The position numbers and the translations under genes are program-made. From NCBI GenBank assembly GCA_030628245.1, contig DAOVRI010000063.1, positions 1 to 9,066 of the forward strand: DNA of 9,066 bases, in the 5' to 3' direction. This DNA is from Dehalococcoidales bacterium (GTDB taxonomy: Bacteria; Chloroflexota; Dehalococcoidia; Dehalococcoidales; RBG-16-60-22). Positions 5,942-9,066 of the stretch are shown here, one piece after another. Position 1 is the stretch's first letter. Each line of letters starts with the position of its first letter. Below the pieces are notes generated by a model. The model saw nothing but the letters and a program-made list of their open reading frames with translations, searched no databases and was not told where the DNA came from.

Positions 5942-6032
5942 TTAAGATTAATCGGGTCAATATACATCTAATGTAGCCACGATACAAAGTGCATCGGATG
6001 GAAGATGTGGAATATCGAGATGAGGCGAATTA

Positions 6033-6869
6033 ATGTTTGAGGCACTAATCGTGCCGCTAGATTGTTCAAAACTTGCTGAGGCCGCGCTTCCTTACGCGGA
6101 GGAGCTGGGCGCGAAGATGCTTTCCGAAATAGTCCTGCTGACGGTAATCGGCTCCGAGGACCATGAAAAGCTTGGGAATTACTATAATTACATTAAGAAA
6201 ATTAAAGAGGATACGAATCACTATACCGGAAAGTATATTGAAAATGAAAACCTGCCTGATATAACGACGGTACGTCGGACGGGAGACCCCGCTAAGAAAA
6301 TTATCGAATACGCTCTCGAAATTGATTTTCCATTGATTGTCATGGCAAGCCACGGTCAGACCGGAGTGAGTCGCTGGACTGTAGGCAGTGTCGCCGACAA
6401 AGTGGTCAGGGCCGGTAACACGCAGGCGGTGATGCTCATCAGGGCAAATGAATCTCGTTCTGATTTGCGTGACAAGCGATTACTGAAGAAGGCACTCGTA
6501 CCGCTGGACGGTTCATTTAAAAGCGAATCGGTCATTCCCTATATCTGTAATATTGCCCTGAAACTGCAGATGGAACTGACTCTTCTTCGGGTATTATCGC
6601 AAAACGGTCATTCCGAAACAGATACTAAAATTTACCTGCAAGACATGTGTAAAAAGATTGAAGATATGATTGATGTCAACATCGATTATCAGGTTGGCTT
6701 TGGTTCGGTAGCCGAGACTATCATTGACCTTGCCGATGAACTCACCGTCGACCTTGTGGCCATGTCAACGCGTGGTATGAACAGAAACAATCCCTTATCC
6801 CTGGGGAGCGTAGCCCAGAAGGTCTTTCTCGCGGGAAACACCCCGCTACTCCTGATAAGAAAACAATGA
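6033..6869 (+). CDS. Universal stress protein with two UspA domains
   Basis: The 278-aa cytoplasmic protein consists of two UspA alpha/beta domains, about 1-137 and 150-278. Each starts with a strand-Pro-Leu-Asp motif (IVPLD, 6-10; LVPLDG, 155-160). Each ends with the nucleotide-binding pattern: ASHG-(9 residues)-GSV in domain 1 (105-120) and STRG-(9)-GSV in domain 2 (245-260). The consensus is G-2x-G-9x-G(S/T); the first Gly is Ala or Ser here, while the second Gly and the GS are kept, so ATP binding remains plausible. Both domains close with the usual GNTxxxxLIR strand. Tandem UspA proteins are common in anaerobes and respond to starvation or redox stress; the specific role is unknown. ATG at 6033 has GAGG at 6022-6025. 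The gene converges with the pilin operon; only 51 bp and repeat copy 4 separate them. Confidence 0.9.
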   Translation: MFEALIVPLDCSKLAEAALPYAEELGAKMLSEIVLLTVIGSEDHEKLGNYYNYIKKIKEDTNHYTGKYIENENLPDITTVRRTGDPAKKIIEYALEIDFPLIVMASHGQTGVSRWTVGSVADKVVRAGNTQAVMLIRANESRSDLRDKRLLKKALVPLDGSFKSESVIPYICNIALKLQMELTLLRVLSQNGHSETDTKIYLQDMCKKIEDMIDVNIDYQVGFGSVAETIIDLADELTVDLVAMSTRGMNRNNPLSLGSVAQKVFLAGNTPLLLIRKQ

Positions 6870-6885
6870 TGCCCCGGGCCGCTTC

Positions 6886-6915
6886 TTCAAATCCGTCCGC
6901 TGACACTTATTCTTT
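6886..6915 (+). repeat. tRNA-Met 3'-end-derived repeat, copy 4 (degenerate)
   Basis: TTCAAAT (6886-6892), CCGTC, CGCTGAC (6898-6904), A6905 and CTTATTCTTT (6906-6915) align without gaps to copy 2 with few mismatches. The 5' T-stem strand is lost; the sequence just before (GCCGCTTCTT, 6878-6887) instead equals the acceptor-tail region of copy 1 (1321-1330). It sits between the convergent UspA and pilin genes. Confidence 0.65.
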
Positions 6916-6920
6916 ATATT

Positions 6921-7790
6921 TTACCGTATCACTTGCCAGCAGCTGATTTCTAACTCAGTACTGCTTCCCCAGACTCCGGCCCTGATGGTAATCACTACTT
7001 CCTCAGAGGCGTCTTTAGCCTTTGCCTCAACGGAATAGGGAATTTCCTCACTGACCCAGACGGTGCCAATATCATCACTAAGTGCTTCCACAAAACCGTG
7101 GCCTTCAATTCCCTCTATACCCGGAGGACCGCTGAGTTTAAAGTAGTGGTACTCTGTTGCCCATCCCGAAATGGTAGGTAGACCCCCAGCCTGCGAATTC
7201 TCCCACACCAGAGTGAGGCCAGTGGCTGGAGTGCCGCTGACAGGGTGGGGGTCTGCATCTTCGGGTTCGGTAACGTTACTGCTTGTTGAACCATCTACAT
7301 AGTCTACACCTGGCGGGAAATCAATCAGAATCTTGTCTATTTTTATAGGCTTGTTATGATTGCTGGTCAGTGACAGAGTGTAAGTATAATTGCCGGTATT
7401 GTAATCATAAGTAACATTTTCGGTGACTGTAAGCCGCTCTGAATGGGATCCGGTCTGGCCTATCGGCTCACCGGCGAGGGTATTAACCTCGTCAATAGTG
7501 ATATCAACCGTATGCCCGTTTATTTCGGTAATCTGATATGTATATGGAAAAGAATCTGGAGTATCGTTCTTTATCTTCCACAGGGCGTCTTCAACTCCGG
7601 CATCGGCAGCCAGTATTCCCATAAATTCTTCCTCGGCCATCATTCCAGCGTTGAGGTTTGTCGCTATATAGTTTATGGAAGGCACGATGAGAAGGCTGCC
7701 AATGGCAAACATAGCTAATACGGAGGGTAAGGCCACTCCATCCTGCCGTTTTATTATCTTTAAAAATATCTCTCTTACTGATTTCATCAT
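6921..7790 (-). CDS. PilX/GspK-like minor pseudopilin, large
   Basis: The 289-aa protein has a short cytoplasmic leader (MMKSVREIFLKIIKRQDG), a candidate prepilin-peptidase site after Gly18 (DG|VALPS) and a hydrophobic helix at about 19-42. It then has AADAGVEDALWKIKN (61-75), the AxAGxExAL pattern of PilX-like N-termini. Position +5 after the cleavage site is Ser, not Glu. The remainder is polar, Thr/Asn-rich and probably beta-sheet, suggesting a folded extracytoplasmic head that contacts substrate or surface. Lack of Glu5 and large size fit a GspK/PilX-type tip subunit (family knowledge). It is the last gene of the operon; its ATG comes 1 nt after the stop of the previous gene, implying coupled translation. 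No assembly ATPase or peptidase is in the window. Confidence 0.75.
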   Translation of the reverse strand: MMKSVREIFLKIIKRQDGVALPSVLAMFAIGSLLIVPSINYIATNLNAGMMAEEEFMGILAADAGVEDALWKIKNDTPDSFPYTYQITEINGHTVDITIDEVNTLAGEPIGQTGSHSERLTVTENVTYDYNTGNYTYTLSLTSNHNKPIKIDKILIDFPPGVDYVDGSTSSNVTEPEDADPHPVSGTPATGLTLVWENSQAGGLPTISGWATEYHYFKLSGPPGIEGIEGHGFVEALSDDIGTVWVSEEIPYSVEAKAKDASEEVVITIRAGVWGSSTELEISCWQVIR

Positions 7791-7791
7791 A

Positions 7792-8313
7792 TTACTGATT
7801 TAGCCTCTTGGTGGCTCTGTATTCCTGTATAGAACTCCTCTGCCCCGAGCGGGTTTCAAGGCTCAAAATCCATGTATTATCCTGCTTGGAGAGGTTTGCC
7901 GAATAAAGGCTATACGCTATCATTGAAGTCTTATTTTCTGTAACGGCACCATCTTTATCGCGCTTTACCTGATTCCTCTGGACTTTCTTTAATGATTCAA
8001 CATCATCAAGCCATATATAGCGGATATTATAGGTATCACCGCTTATCCATTCCTTCCAGTACATGGTAATGAATTCGTCATCAGCAGTTCCGGGGTCATC
8101 ACCGGCGGTAATGCTCTCAGCCATCAGTGCATCCCGACTGAACCAACGGCCTAAATTGTGCGCCTGTTGAGTCACTTTGGCTTGGTGCTCGTTACGCTCG
8201 GTGCCCCTGATGACCTGTATGGTAGTCATTCCGGCACCAGCGGCAATCATTGCCGCTATGGCAACGGTAACGGCCAGACTTATTAAGCCAAATCCTTTTT
8301 CTTGTCGTCTCAT
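7792..8313 (-). CDS. Minor pseudopilin without Glu5
   Basis: The 173-aa protein begins MRRQEKGFGLIS followed by a hydrophobic helix (about 8-34), a class III prepilin signal with cleavage expected at Gly7|Phe8. Residue +5 is Ser12 where FTLIE-type pilins have Glu. The rest is polar, with QQAHNLGRWFSRDALMAES (48-66) resembling the helical continuation seen in GspJ/PilW-like proteins, then a region likely to form strands. It would be inserted in the membrane and assembled into a short pseudopilus or pilus tip. It overlaps the upstream gene by 4 nt (ATGA at 8310-8313) and is followed after 1 nt by the next, so the three proteins are probably made in fixed proportion. Confidence 0.78.
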   Translation of the reverse strand: MRRQEKGFGLISLAVTVAIAAMIAAGAGMTTIQVIRGTERNEHQAKVTQQAHNLGRWFSRDALMAESITAGDDPGTADDEFITMYWKEWISGDTYNIRYIWLDDVESLKKVQRNQVKRDKDGAVTENKTSMIAYSLYSANLSKQDNTWILSLETRSGQRSSIQEYRATKRLNQ

Positions 8314-8681
8314 CTTTCGACCTTGTATATGAAAGCGGAGAATGCGTCCTTGCCGTCATGTTGTACCGTAATGATAACTTTCTGAATGCCGTCATCCGGG
8401 TCATGCAATGCTTCGACCACCGGGGTTGGCATCGACCATCTGCTCGTAATATTTAACGTCGAGTCTAACGGGTATTCTGTAGCTGAGTACTCATAAGCAC
8501 AGCTCTTAATATATTCAACCTCGCTGCGCGCCAGACTTTCGGCGGTTACCCGTTTATCGGCAATCAGATTAGCTTTAGTCGCGGTACCTATGGAGCCTAA
8601 AAAGACAATGGCGACTATCCCCAGTAGGGCTAGGGCCACAATGTTCTCTATAAGTGTAAAACCTCTATTATTGCCATTCAC
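8310..8681 (-). CDS. Type IV pilin-like protein (PilV/GspI-like)
   Basis: The 123-aa protein starts MNGNNRGFTLIENIVALALLG, a textbook class III signal: Gly7|Phe8 cleavage and Glu at +5, then a hydrophobic helix to about residue 30. The small size and the AESLARSEVEYIKS segment (42-55) resemble GspI/PilV, whose N-terminal helix is followed by a small beta head. It is the only subunit of the three carrying Glu5, so it may recruit the other two to the filament (inference from known pseudopilin behaviour). The start is GTG at 8681, with AGGTAGAG at 8684-8691 just upstream. It is the first gene of the operon; a 17-bp palindrome lies about 80 bp upstream. Confidence 0.82.
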   Translation of the reverse strand: MNGNNRGFTLIENIVALALLGIVAIVFLGSIGTATKANLIADKRVTAESLARSEVEYIKSCAYEYSATEYPLDSTLNITSRWSMPTPVVEALHDPDDGIQKVIITVQHDGKDAFSAFIYKVER

Positions 8682-8757
8682 GGCTCTACCTGAAAACGGA
8701 AGAATATGGAATAGTTTTAGTTATTCCCTTTTGATTTTCCCATATACATGGAGCACA

Positions 8758-8774
8758 ACCAATAGTCTATTGGT
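8758..8774. promoter_or_regulatory. 17-bp palindrome upstream of the pilin operon, operator candidate
   Basis: ACCAATAG-T-CTATTGGT is a perfect 8-bp inverted repeat around one base, in the 281-bp region between the pilin operon and the rightmost gene. I see no convincing -35/-10 pair for the pilin operon around it. Nearby TTACGTAA (8822-8829) is a second short palindrome. Confidence 0.45.
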
Positions 8775-8849
8775 CAATGATGCGGTAGATATTTGGTACT
8801 ACGTACTGTCAGAAGTGTTTATTACGTAACGGGGTCTATGGTTTTTCCC

Positions 8850-8881
8850 GGTGGATTGGGCCACCGCTGCCGCTTATTTTT
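8850..8881 (+). repeat. tRNA-Met 3'-end-derived repeat, copy 5 (remodelled)
   Basis: GGTGG (8850-8854) and CCACC (8861-8865) form an intact T-stem-like 5-bp helix, but the loop is ATTGGG instead of TTCAAAT. GCTGCC, G8872 and the tail CTTATTTTT (8873-8881) follow, matching copy 1 apart from one missing C. The hairpin plus T-rich tail could also stop plus-strand transcription. Confidence 0.6.
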
Positions 8882-8903
8882 CGCCTTTACAGCTACTCTT
8901 AGA

Positions 8904-8941
8904 TTGCTTTTAGCTTTCCCCTTTCCTATAATTAGGGGAAA
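8904..8941 (+). promoter_or_regulatory. Sigma70-like promoter with an 8-bp inverted repeat around the -10
   Basis: TTGCTT (8904-8909), a 17-bp spacer and TATAAT (8927-8932) make the best promoter in the window. TTTCCCCT (8915-8922) and AGGGGAAA (8934-8941) are perfect inverted arms bracketing the -10 and covering the expected start near 8939. This is a classic position for a repressor operator. The alternative is a hairpin-like structure without regulatory meaning. Confidence 0.65.
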
Positions 8942-8962
8942 TTCTCAGATTATTTCAGAATA

Positions 8963-9066
8963 ATGAAGTCGAAACTCAGTCCCTTTCTCTGGGGTGGCCT
9001 GGTAATGGTGCTGGCTCTGGCGCTTACGTTCTATGTAGCCGGCCGGGAGCAGGTATTTTTCGAAGA
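8963..9066 (+). CDS. Unknown membrane-anchored protein, 5' end only
   Basis: The frame is open from ATG at 8963 to the right edge (34 codons). It begins MKSKLSPFLWGGLVMVLALA and continues LTFYVAGREQVFF. Two lysines followed by a 20-residue hydrophobic stretch (about 7-26) make a membrane anchor or uncleaved signal; no lipobox is seen. The ribosome binding site is poor (AGAA only), so another start cannot be excluded, but the strong promoter about 25 nt upstream supports this one. Too little is visible to name a family. Confidence 0.6.
   Translation, partial: MKSKLSPFLWGGLVMVLALALTFYVAGREQVFFE

Noticed and set aside
8590..8829. 79-aa plus-strand open frame over the start of the pilin operon
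   Set aside because: It is antisense to the FTLIE signal region, has no ribosome binding site of note and no recognisable protein features.
1283..8881. CRISPR array
   Set aside because: Five repeats only, with intervals of 0.4-3.7 kb containing genes; no short regular spacers.

Overview
The window looks like a piece of an anaerobic bacterial chromosome. A Dehalococcoidia/Chloroflexota-type organism is my best guess. The guess rests on a MetV–MetF pair of the acetyl-CoA (Wood–Ljungdahl) type, an anaerobe-type MBL-fold hydrolase, tandem UspA proteins and a compact pseudopilin operon. Shine-Dalgarno sites and sigma70-like promoters are ordinary bacterial ones. This assignment is inference: no rRNA or complete tRNA is present to anchor it.

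Layout, left to right. (1) A lipoprotein gene (minus, running off the left edge) is divergent from an Asp/Glu-racemase-family gene (plus). (2) A gene-poor stretch (1084-1372) ends in a fragment of the 3' half of a tRNA-Met-like gene. (3) A 74-aa KOW/SH3-like protein (minus). (4) An MFS exporter of the EntS/MFS_3 type (minus). (5) A metabolic block: metV-metF (minus), divergent from an MBL-fold hydrolase (plus) and then a tandem UspA protein (plus). (6) A three-gene pseudopilin operon (minus). (7) The start of an unknown membrane protein (plus) that runs off the right edge.

The most striking feature is one no single gene explains. The blocks are separated by five same-orientation copies (1283-1332, 1668-1701, 3169-3220, 6886-6915, 8850-8881) of a sequence derived from a tRNA 3' end. 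Copies 1 and 3 run from a CTCATAA anticodon loop (CAU, Met) through the variable loop, T-arm and acceptor 3' strand; the others keep only the T-arm/acceptor end. All five continue into a shared CTTATTTTT-like tail beyond the tRNA. The copies cut the window into four cassette-like modules of about 0.37, 1.5, 3.7 and 2.0 kb, each carrying one functionally coherent gene or gene group. This is what repeated site-specific integration at a tRNA-Met 3' end would leave behind, comparable in logic to tRNA-targeted islands and tycheposons. No integrase is in the window, so the mechanism is inferred.

Regulatory structure is unusually visible. There is a 16-bp palindrome touching repeat copy 2. A 10-bp inverted repeat lies between metV and the MBL gene. 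A promoter/terminator leader with a competing (pseudoknot-capable) pairing lies before the UspA gene. A 17-bp palindrome lies before the pilin operon. A good promoter for the last gene has its -10 box bracketed by an 8-bp inverted repeat.
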